The notes under the pieces are model-generated. The model was given only the letters and a program-made list of their open reading frames with translations, did no database searches and had not been told where the DNA came from. Shown here piece after piece: positions 1 through 6,765 of a stretch of DNA of 31,691 bases. The stretch spans positions 1 to 31,691 of the forward strand of contig JAISTU010000131.1 of assembly GCA_031272415.1 (NCBI GenBank). The letters run 5' to 3'. Origin of the DNA: Bacteroidales bacterium. GTDB taxonomy: Bacteria > Bacteroidota > Bacteroidia > Bacteroidales > WCHB1-69. Numbering within the stretch: the stretch's first letter is position 1; each line of letters starts with the position of its first letter. The translations under genes were made by a program, and so were the position numbers.

Positions 1-2
1 AT

Positions 3-1664
3 GCTTTAACTATTAAGGTAAACCAAAGTGTAACACCCTCTTCTTTAGTGGCAGGATGGAATGAAATTACACTGGCGACACCTCACACGTTTGACACTTC
101 AAAGTATACCTTTATCGGGTATCATGTTGAAGGTGCTGCCGGCTCATTTCCAATTTCACTTGCCGCTGCCAACAATGTCAAACAGAGTTATTATACTTCG
201 GGGGCTACATTTTCTCTGACTAATATGTACAACATAGCAAGTTCCGGGTACGCATTTCTTATCAGAGCGACTGTAGACACAGTAACTACTCCGGCTTATG
301 AAGAAGTACAATTGAGTGAAGTTGTAATACCGCATTATTTAGTTGCCGGTAATCAGCAGACAGTTGGAGCAACAATCAAAAACACAGGGTCGGTCAATAT
401 TACATCTGTTGACATGCAATATACTATTGGCTCTGATGTTTCGACGGTTGAAACAATTACAGGTTTAAATATTGCTCCGGGCAATTCAGCAACCATCACT
501 TATCCAACTCCTTACACTTTTAGTGCTCAATACTATCCAAGTGTTGAGGTAACAGTATCCGATCCCAATGGTGTTGCTGATGATATTTCTGACAACACAG
601 GAGACCTTGCAACACATGTCAGCACTACTGCAACACAGCGCATAGTTTTGCATGAGGTATTTACTTCCTCTACTTGCGGACCTTGCAAAGCGGGCAATGA
701 AAAATTAGCAACCGTCATCAACCAAATCAATGATGACACCAAATGGGCAACCATTAAGTATCAGGTCAATTGGCCCAGTACAGGCGACCCTTATTTCACA
801 ATGGAAGGCTATGAGAGAGTTAAATATTATGGTATCAATTCTGCTCCTGACCTTGTAGGAGATGGCGGATGGAAGTTTTGGGATAATCCATATTATTATA
901 CACTTGCCGATTTTACTACAATGTACAACTTACCTGCTATGGCAACTATGACCGCCAGCGCAGAGAGCAAAGTTTCTCAAAAAACAGTTGATTTTGAAGT
1001 AGAAATTACGCCTACTATGAATACAAACTCTTCCGATTTTGCATTTTTTGCGGCTATTGTTGAGAAAAAAACTACTGCAAATGTAAAAACCAATGGACAA
1101 ACCTCTTTTGACTATGTAATGAAAAAATTCCTTACATCTACAGCCGGAGACCCCATTGGTGCCATGACCGCCGGCACAACAATGGCAAAAAAACAATATT
1201 CTTATACCTTTAATGGAGAATATAGATTGCCTGAGGCTGCAGTAAATTCAAATAATACCTACATTGGTATTCAACACGCCACAGAACATTCGGTAGAAGA
1301 GTTTAGCGATTTGATGGTAGTTTATTGGATTCAAAACACGGTAACAGGAGACGTTTTGCAAGCAGGGAAAGTAGATGCTACTCCCGACGGCACACCGGAA
1401 CCTCCACGCGGAATTGATACTTATTTGCAAGGTGATGTCAAAATCAATGTTTATCCTAATCCTGCAACAGATAATTTGTATGTTGGTTTAGAATCGACAG
1501 AAGTTGTGATAGAACAATTAGATATATACAATCTGCAAGGTCAATGTGTAAAAACGGCTCTCAACAGTAGCCAAATCAGCACTTCTGACATTGCTTCGGG
1601 TATGTATTTATTGCGGATTATTACCAACAAAGGCATTACGACCCACAAATTTATAAAACAGTAG
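3..1664 (+). CDS. T9SS-secreted thioredoxin-fold (Omp28-like) surface protein, 5' partial
   Basis: The frame is open from base 3, so the gene starts before the window and the GTG at 48 is not a real start. About 553 residues are visible. The first ~95 look like the end of a beta-sandwich domain, followed by a CARDB-like stretch. A segment then begins near the CGPC motif (bases 675-686, in a TSSTCGPCKAGNE context) that resembles the thioredoxin-like domain of Omp28-type outer membrane proteins. The last ~75 residues are a type A T9SS sorting domain: VYPNPATDNLYV, then a DIYNLQGQ motif, ending GMYLLRI...HKFIKQ. It is therefore probably exported through the Sec and T9SS pathways and held at the cell surface or released. 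CGPC suggests thiol-disulfide exchange, but substrate and partner are unknown. A strong terminator follows 27 bases after the stop. Confidence 0.85.
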   Translation, partial: ALTIKVNQSVTPSSLVAGWNEITLATPHTFDTSKYTFIGYHVEGAAGSFPISLAAANNVKQSYYTSGATFSLTNMYNIASSGYAFLIRATVDTVTTPAYEEVQLSEVVIPHYLVAGNQQTVGATIKNTGSVNITSVDMQYTIGSDVSTVETITGLNIAPGNSATITYPTPYTFSAQYYPSVEVTVSDPNGVADDISDNTGDLATHVSTTATQRIVLHEVFTSSTCGPCKAGNEKLATVINQINDDTKWATIKYQVNWPSTGDPYFTMEGYERVKYYGINSAPDLVGDGGWKFWDNPYYYTLADFTTMYNLPAMATMTASAESKVSQKTVDFEVEITPTMNTNSSDFAFFAAIVEKKTTANVKTNGQTSFDYVMKKFLTSTAGDPIGAMTAGTTMAKKQYSYTFNGEYRLPEAAVNSNNTYIGIQHATEHSVEEFSDLMVVYWIQNTVTGDVLQAGKVDATPDGTPEPPRGIDTYLQGDVKINVYPNPATDNLYVGLESTEVVIEQLDIYNLQGQCVKTALNSSQISTSDIASGMYLLRIITNKGITTHKFIKQ

Positions 1665-1691
1665 AATTTTCACATTTTAATAATATTAAAG

Positions 1692-1729
1692 TCAGCGGAG
1701 TCAATTTTGACTTCGCTGATATTTTTTTT
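1692..1729 (+). terminator. Rho-independent terminator of the T9SS thioredoxin-like gene
   Basis: A 12-base stem (1692-1703 with 1708-1719, one G-U pair) closes a 4-base loop and is followed by eight T at 1722-1729. It lies 27 bases after the stop codon at 1664. Confidence 0.9.
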
Positions 1730-1780
1730 GTAGAGTGGAGGGAATTTGATTATCAATATTTTACAAATTATTTTTGCTTA

Positions 1781-1818
1781 TTTTTATAACAAATTTATCC
1801 CAAAATGCAAAAAAAATA
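1781..1818 (-). repeat. Dispersed intergenic repeat, copy 1
   Basis: Read on the minus strand this is a T-run, then GCATTTTGGGATAAA, then TTTGTTATAAAAA. It is one of six copies of the same core in the window. Confidence 0.75.
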
Positions 1819-1974
1819 TGCGTCTTTTGGGGACAGGTGCTAAGGAAAGAGAAATTAACAAATATAAAAATCCTTATTTGTCAAAATACCCTTAGTAGCC
1901 TAAAACAGCGTCCTCCCTCTTACCCTTATTTTTTGTTAATAAGAGAATAAAGGTTAGAAAAAAGGCAAATAATG

Positions 1975-1996
1975 GAGACGTGGCACGCCATGTCTC
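1975..1996. repeat. Palindromic repeat, GAGACGTGGC type
   Basis: The 22-base imperfect palindrome GAGACGTGGC/ACGCCATGTCTC is followed by TAC. On the other strand it begins GTAGAGACATGGC, resembling the copies at 12136, 16190, 16244 and 30236. Confidence 0.6.
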
Positions 1997-2093
1997 TACA
2001 ACAACAATGAGATTGAAATCTACACATAATTCATTGTCTCTACAAAAAAAACTTTCAATTTTCTATTTTCAACTCTCAACAAAAGAAAAAGTG

Positions 2094-2101
2094 TATCTTT
2101 G
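2094..2101 (+). promoter_or_regulatory. Bacteroidota-type promoter -7 element for rnfD
   Basis: TATCTTTG within GTGTATCTTTGCA matches the phylum consensus TAnnTTTG and lies 56 bases before the rnfD start. It probably drives rnfD and the genes downstream. Confidence 0.75.
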
Positions 2102-2157
2102 CATTTTATAGTTAAAATAGAATATACATTTTTTATATAGTATTTAATAAACAGAAT

Positions 2158-3162
2158 ATGAATACATTACACGTATCGGGTTCACCTCATGTGCATAGCA
2201 GTGAGTCAGTAAAGAAAATCATGTGGACGGTAGTAATTGCTTTATTACCAACACTTTTGGTTTCGTTTTGGTTTTTTGGTTTCAATGCAGTTCGCGTAAC
2301 TGTGGTCAGTGTTTTGACCTGTGTTTTGCTTGAATGGCTATTGCAGCGTTTTGTTTTTAAGGGCAAATTGACCATTACGGATGGGTCGGCAGTAATAACG
2401 GGACTTTTGTTGGCGTTCAATTTGCCGAGCAATATTTCGTGTGGCATAGTGATAGTAGGGGCAATAGTAGCGATAGGGATTTCAAAGATGTTATTTGGTG
2501 GATTGGGGAAAAATCCTTTCAATCCGGCGTTGGTAGGGCGTGTGTTTTTGTTGATTTCGTTTCCGACACAAATGACTTCGTGGCCTAAACCATTGGAAAA
2601 ATTGAGTAATTTTTTCTCTTTGGATGCGCAAACGGGAGCCACGCCTTTGGGAGCGGTGAAACAAGCGGTTGCAAAGGGTGAAAATTTGGCAGATGTGCTC
2701 AAAGGGTTGCCGGATTATATGCAATTGATGCTTGGCGATAGGGGCGGCTCTTTGGGTGAAGTAGCCATTATTGCTATCCTTTTGGGAGGTATTTTTATGT
2801 TGATAAGAAAGGTCATTACGTGGCATATACCTGTTTCATTTATAGGAACGACATTTGTTTTTGCGTTAATTTTGCATTTGATTGACCCTCAAATTTACAT
2901 TGCGCCGTCTTATCATTTATTGTTTGGCGGTTTGATGCTTGGAGCGGTATTTATGGCGACCGACATGGTAACGTCTCCTATGAGTGCGTGGGGAAAAATT
3001 GTTTTTGGCATTGGCTGTGGATTGCTGACCATTTTGATACGCGTTTGGGGGAGTTATCCCGAAGGTGTTTCATTTGCGATTTTGATTATGAACGCTTTTG
3101 TACCGCTTATCAATAAAGGTCTCAAACCCAAAAAGTTTGGTTATCAAAAAGTGAGAAATTAG
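2158..3162 (+). CDS. rnfD: Rnf electron transport complex subunit D
   Basis: This 334-residue integral membrane protein is a subunit of the Rnf complex, which couples electron transfer between ferredoxin and NAD to ion movement across the inner membrane. Many hydrophobic helices are visible. The family's covalent flavin site is present as TGAT at residues 159-162, where Thr162 would carry FMN; the conserved KNPFNPA segment lies at about 118-124. The length fits RnfD rather than the longer NqrB. It is the first gene after a clear promoter. rnfB and rnfC, which normally precede it, are absent: the upstream neighbour is an unrelated secreted protein. rnfG starts 40 bases downstream. Confidence 0.93.
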   Translation: MNTLHVSGSPHVHSSESVKKIMWTVVIALLPTLLVSFWFFGFNAVRVTVVSVLTCVLLEWLLQRFVFKGKLTITDGSAVITGLLLAFNLPSNISCGIVIVGAIVAIGISKMLFGGLGKNPFNPALVGRVFLLISFPTQMTSWPKPLEKLSNFFSLDAQTGATPLGAVKQAVAKGENLADVLKGLPDYMQLMLGDRGGSLGEVAIIAILLGGIFMLIRKVITWHIPVSFIGTTFVFALILHLIDPQIYIAPSYHLLFGGLMLGAVFMATDMVTSPMSAWGKIVFGIGCGLLTILIRVWGSYPEGVSFAILIMNAFVPLINKGLKPKKFGYQKVRN

Positions 3163-3202
3163 TAAAAAAAAAATTGATTAAATAGATAAAAAAATTATAA
3201 AT

Positions 3203-3829
3203 ATGGCTAAATTAGCATCGAATTTTAAGAATATTTTACTTTGTCTTTTAATTATTTCTGCTACAATGGCGGCGGTTTTGGGAGTAGTAAATCACATTAC
3301 TAAAAAACCGATTGAAAAAGCACAAGCAGATAAAGACGAAGCCGCTTTGAAAAAAGTTTTAAATGAATACGACCGTTTGGAGGAAATACAATTTCCGTTG
3401 GAAGGTGCTGCACAAACCAATATTTTTAAAAAAGAACAAAAAGATACATTGTTACTTTATTTTGCATATAAAGGTAATGAATTGATTGGTTGTGCAGTAA
3501 AGACTTTTTCGGATAAAGGTTTTGGCGGACGCATCAAATTGGTAGTAGGTTTTTTGCCTAATGGTGATATTAAAAAGATTGAGGTACTTTCGCATACGGA
3601 AACACCCGGTTTGGGGGATAAAATGGAGGTTGGCAAGAGTACATTTCCTGAGCAATTTTTAGGGAAAAATCCTGCCAATTTCAAACTTACGGTCTCAAAA
3701 GACGGCGGTGATGTGCAAGCAATTACAGCCGCAACTATCTCATCTCGTGCATATTGTGATGCGGTAGAAAGTGCATATAAATCATTTATGAAATTGAAAG
3801 AAGAGAAAGGAGAAAAAAGCAATGAATAG
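3203..3829 (+). CDS. rnfG: Rnf electron transport complex subunit G (FMN-binding)
   Basis: The 208-residue protein has one N-terminal membrane helix (about residues 9-29) and a periplasmic FMN-binding domain. The flavinylation motif reads TAATIS at 175-180, so Thr178 is the expected FMN-bearing residue; the usual Gly of the (S/T)GAT motif is Ala here. The upstream HTETPGLGDK segment (131-140) is typical of RnfG and NqrC. ApbE would be expected to attach the flavin, but no apbE gene is in the window. The gene overlaps rnfE by 8 bases, so translation is probably coupled. Confidence 0.92.
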   Translation: MAKLASNFKNILLCLLIISATMAAVLGVVNHITKKPIEKAQADKDEAALKKVLNEYDRLEEIQFPLEGAAQTNIFKKEQKDTLLLYFAYKGNELIGCAVKTFSDKGFGGRIKLVVGFLPNGDIKKIEVLSHTETPGLGDKMEVGKSTFPEQFLGKNPANFKLTVSKDGGDVQAITAATISSRAYCDAVESAYKSFMKLKEEKGEKSNE

Positions 3830-4406
3830 TAAATGGAAAATATTTAGCAACGGTATTTTAAAAGAAAATCCAATATTTGTATTGGTGTTGGGCATGTGTC
3901 CTACACTTGGCGTAACTACTTCGGCTATTAACGGGCTGGGGATGGGTTTGGCGACCACATTTGTATTGATACTTTCAAACATCGCCATCTCTTCACTCAA
4001 AAATTGGATTCCCGACACAGTGCGTATCCCCGCTTTTATAGTGTTGATTGCCACTTTTGTAACGGTAGTGGATTTGTTGATGAAGGCATATATTCCCGAT
4101 TTACATGCACAATTGGGTTTATTTATTCCTTTGATTGTGGTCAATTGTATTGTTTTGGGCAGAGCGGAGGCATTTGCGTCTAAAAATTCCATTGGCAATT
4201 CTTTCTTTGACGGTTTTGGCATGGGAATAGGCTTTACGTTGGCGTTGACTATATTAGGTTTGGTGCGGGAGTTGTTAGGGTCTTATTCGGCATTTGGACA
4301 CAAAATTGTTGCCACAGACGGCATTTTGGTATTTGTGTTGGCACCGGGAGCCTTTTTTGCACTCGGACTGTTGCTCACAATTGTTAATGCCGTTAAAAAA
4401 AGTTAA
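3822..4406 (+). CDS. rnfE: Rnf electron transport complex subunit E
   Basis: A 194-residue, very hydrophobic protein with about six membrane helices, belonging to the RnfE/NqrD family. Two conserved cysteines, C26 in LGMCPTLG and C109 in VNCIVLGRAEAFAS, are the family positions thought to hold an iron-sulfur cluster between the RnfA and RnfE halves. The ATG lies within the last codons of rnfG. AGGAG at 3808-3812 sits 9 bases before it, but these bases also encode the Lys/Glu-rich tail of RnfG, so it may be incidental. The usual partner rnfA, which normally follows rnfE, is missing; the next gene is a small membrane protein. Confidence 0.93.
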   Translation: MNSKWKIFSNGILKENPIFVLVLGMCPTLGVTTSAINGLGMGLATTFVLILSNIAISSLKNWIPDTVRIPAFIVLIATFVTVVDLLMKAYIPDLHAQLGLFIPLIVVNCIVLGRAEAFASKNSIGNSFFDGFGMGIGFTLALTILGLVRELLGSYSAFGHKIVATDGILVFVLAPGAFFALGLLLTIVNAVKKS

Positions 4407-4424
4407 AAAAGCAAGCAAAAATTT

Positions 4425-4685
4425 ATGTTTCTTTTTCAAAATGGAATCAAAAAGCATCAAAAGCGTCAATTCAATTATAAAGGACGTGTAAGATATTCAG
4501 AATCAGGGAATAACGACATCCGAAGACAAAAAATTATGGACGGCGAAGAGAATCCGTCAGTTGATTTTTCCTCCCGTTTTCGTCATCGTGTAGCGCAATC
4601 TCGCAAAGCAAAACAAACTCCTTTGCTGAAAATTGCAGTGATGGTCGCTCTTTTGGTACTTTTATTATATTTTTTACTCAGATAG
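4425..4685 (+). CDS. Small single-pass membrane protein upstream of mutL
   Basis: The 86-residue protein has a basic N-terminus containing the segment RQFNYKGRVRY, a polar middle with many Arg and Lys residues, and one C-terminal hydrophobic helix (about residues 69-85) ending LLR. Small proteins with an RxFNYxPRYY-like start and a C-terminal helix are, from memory, common in Bacteroidota and sometimes carry an unsupported 'riboflavin synthase subunit beta' label; nothing here resembles that enzyme. It begins 18 bases after rnfE and ends 6 bases before mutL, so it is very likely co-transcribed with both. The exact start is uncertain; ATG codons at 4440 and 4536 are alternatives. Function is unknown. 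Confidence 0.7.
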   Translation: MFLFQNGIKKHQKRQFNYKGRVRYSESGNNDIRRQKIMDGEENPSVDFSSRFRHRVAQSRKAKQTPLLKIAVMVALLVLLLYFLLR

Positions 4686-4691
4686 GACATA

Positions 4692-6545
4692 ATGTCAGAT
4701 ATAATTCAATTACTTCCTGATAGTATAGCCAATCAGATTGCGGCGGGTGAAGTTATTCAGCGTCCTGCGTCTGTTGTTAAAGAGTTGATAGAGAACGCAG
4801 TAGATGCCGGTGCGACTTCTATTGATGTCATTATAAAAGATGCCGGCAGGACACTTATTCAAGTTATTGACAACGGCAGCGGGATGAGTGAAACGGATGC
4901 AAGGCTTTGTTTTGAGCGTCATGCTACTTCAAAAATTAAAAAAGTGGAGGATATTTTTAACATTCAAACCAAAGGATTTCGCGGGGAAGCGTTGGCATCT
5001 ATTGCGGCTGTGGCACAGGTGGAACTCAATACACGCACTGCCGATATGGAATTGGGGACTTCGGTTATCATTGAGGGCAGCAAATGTACGCAACAAGAGG
5101 CTTGCAATTGTGCAGTCGGCACGTCATTTATTGTTAAAAATTTGTTTTTTAATGTTCCTGCGAGGCGAAATTTTCTCAAAACAGAGCGTGCCGAATTGGG
5201 GCATATTCAAGACGAATTTATACGGGTGGCGTTGGTGCATGCTAATGTTGCATTTACGCTCAATCATAATGGAAAAGTGATTTATAATTTACCTAAATCT
5301 ACGCTTAAACAGCGCATTGTCAACACTTTTGGGTCGGTGTATAATTCGCGTATTTTTCCGCTTGATACTCAATGTGATGTGGTCAATGTGGTGGGTTTTA
5401 TCGGCAAGCCTGAATTTGCACGAAAAACGCGTGGAGAACAGTATTTATTTGTAAATGAGCGATTTATAAAACATCCTTATTTTAATCATGCTGTTGTCAG
5501 TGCATTTGAATCCGTTATCCCGCAAGAGCATTTTCCTACGTATTTCATTTATTTACAAGTTAATCCGCAATCTATTGACATCAATATACATCCTACCAAA
5601 ACGGAGGTAAAATTTCAAGATGAACGACTGATTTACAGCATTTTACATTCGGCAGTGAAAAAAAGTATAGGCAATTTTCACCTCAATTCACAAATTGATT
5701 TTGAAAACGTTTCACCTATTGAATTTTCGACCGCCAATATCCATTCTCAACCCAAAATTCCCCAAACAGTGAGCAATCCAAACTACAATCCTTTTGCAAA
5801 CAGCGGCGGCAGTAGCGGGCGACAAAATGAGTGGAAACCAACAGTAGTGGCAGACGGATGGCAAAAAATTTATGAAAGTATCAAAGAAAATATCCCCGAA
5901 GTTCCTACTCAAGAAAATATAGAACAAATTGATAATCAACAACTTGTAGAAGATACATCGCAAATTTCAGACAATGTGAATGATATTTCTCTCTTTCAGA
6001 CACAAAATAAGTACATTATCGCCAAAACAAAATCCGGTTTTGTGGTCATTGAGCAAGAAGCCGCTTTGGAAAGAATTTTATTTGAAAGAAATATTAAATA
6101 CATTGAAAATCAGCCTTGTACAAGTCAAAAATTATTATTTCCCGAAACATTGGTCTTCACTGTGCAAGATGCAGAAATTATCAATGAATTATTGTCCGAA
6201 TTTACCCGTTTAGGCTTTGAAATAGAGCCTTTTGGGAACAATACATTTATTTTGAATGCCGTGCCACCGGAATTGGGGGATAAAAATGTGCAAGAAATTA
6301 TCGAACAATCTTTGGAAGCCTATAAAAATAACCTTTTATCGCTCAAAATCAGCAAAAAAAACAACCTTGCACACTCTTTTTCACGCTCACTTTGTCATCA
6401 AAAGAAAAATCAAATTTTGACCACAGAAGAAATGCAATCGCTTGTAAATGAACTGTTTAGTTCTCAATCCCCACAAATCTCTCCCAGTGGTAGAAAAATT
6501 TGTCTTCTCTTTAACGAAAATGAATTGATGAGACTTTTCCGCTGA
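4692..6545 (+). CDS. mutL: DNA mismatch repair protein MutL
   Basis: This 617-residue protein links mismatch recognition by MutS to downstream repair. The N-terminal GHKL ATPase is complete: ELIENAVDAGA at 31-41 with catalytic Glu34, then DNGSGM and GFRGEAL, and a transducer domain to about residue 330. A variable linker follows. The C-terminal dimerisation domain is recognisable, but the metal-dependent endonuclease motif DQHAxxExxxxE is altered to EQEAALERILFE (454-465): Asp to Glu and His to Glu. The late CPHGRP-type metal motif reads SPSGRK. Nicking activity may be weak or lost; other Bacteroidota also deviate in this domain. The gene is probably in the rnf unit. Confidence 0.95.
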   Translation: MSDIIQLLPDSIANQIAAGEVIQRPASVVKELIENAVDAGATSIDVIIKDAGRTLIQVIDNGSGMSETDARLCFERHATSKIKKVEDIFNIQTKGFRGEALASIAAVAQVELNTRTADMELGTSVIIEGSKCTQQEACNCAVGTSFIVKNLFFNVPARRNFLKTERAELGHIQDEFIRVALVHANVAFTLNHNGKVIYNLPKSTLKQRIVNTFGSVYNSRIFPLDTQCDVVNVVGFIGKPEFARKTRGEQYLFVNERFIKHPYFNHAVVSAFESVIPQEHFPTYFIYLQVNPQSIDINIHPTKTEVKFQDERLIYSILHSAVKKSIGNFHLNSQIDFENVSPIEFSTANIHSQPKIPQTVSNPNYNPFANSGGSSGRQNEWKPTVVADGWQKIYESIKENIPEVPTQENIEQIDNQQLVEDTSQISDNVNDISLFQTQNKYIIAKTKSGFVVIEQEAALERILFERNIKYIENQPCTSQKLLFPETLVFTVQDAEIINELLSEFTRLGFEIEPFGNNTFILNAVPPELGDKNVQEIIEQSLEAYKNNLLSLKISKKNNLAHSFSRSLCHQKKNQILTTEEMQSLVNELFSSQSPQISPSGRKICLLFNENELMRLFR

Positions 6546-6606
6546 AAATTAGAGTGGAGAGTAATATCAAAATGTAGCAAAAACAGTCCATTGCATAAAA
6601 GTGGAG

Positions 6607-6627
6607 ATTGCGGGGAGTGCCCGCAAT
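6607..6627. repeat. Short perfect hairpin repeat (ATTGCGGG stem)
   Basis: ATTGCGGG (6607-6614) and CCCGCAAT (6620-6627) form a perfect 8-bp stem with loop GAGTG, in context GGAGATTGCGGG...CCCGCAATGACGG. It resembles a widely scattered intergenic palindrome and produces the spurious peptide EIAGSARNDG when translated. Confidence 0.6.
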
Positions 6628-6651
6628 GACGGTGGAGAAAGAAAGGCACAG

Positions 6652-6708
6652 ATTTTAGAACAAATTTGTGCGAAAATGCAAAAAAATAATCTCTCCGCTC
6701 TACACTCT
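6652..6708 (-). repeat. Dispersed intergenic repeat, copy 2 with CTCTAC flank
   Basis: Read on the minus strand: AGAGTGTAGAGCGGAGAG, then a T-run, GCATTTT, a divergent CGCACAAATTTG segment, then TTCTAAAAT. It lies between mutL and the RelA/SpoT gene. Confidence 0.65.
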
Positions 6709-6765
6709 GAAAAAAAATGTATTCTATTTTACAATAAATTCTTAAAACAGTCGTTGTTAAGAATT

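Larger units (their letters stand above)
1665..2157. other. Intergenic region with terminator, dispersed repeats and rnfD promoter
   Basis: No gene is supported in these 493 bases. They hold a terminator (1692-1729), one copy of the dispersed GCATTTTGGGATAAA repeat in reverse orientation (1781-1818), one palindrome of the second repeat family (1975-1996) and the promoter of rnfD (2094-2101). The rest is AT-rich with no recognised feature. Confidence 0.7.

Noticed and set aside
48..50. GTG at 48 as start of the first gene
   Set aside because: The frame is open to the window edge and the upstream residues (ALTIKVNQSVTPSSL) continue the domain.
2187..2702. A 171-codon open frame antisense to rnfD
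   Set aside because: Shadow of the hydrophobic rnfD codons; the rnfD product is clearly the real one.
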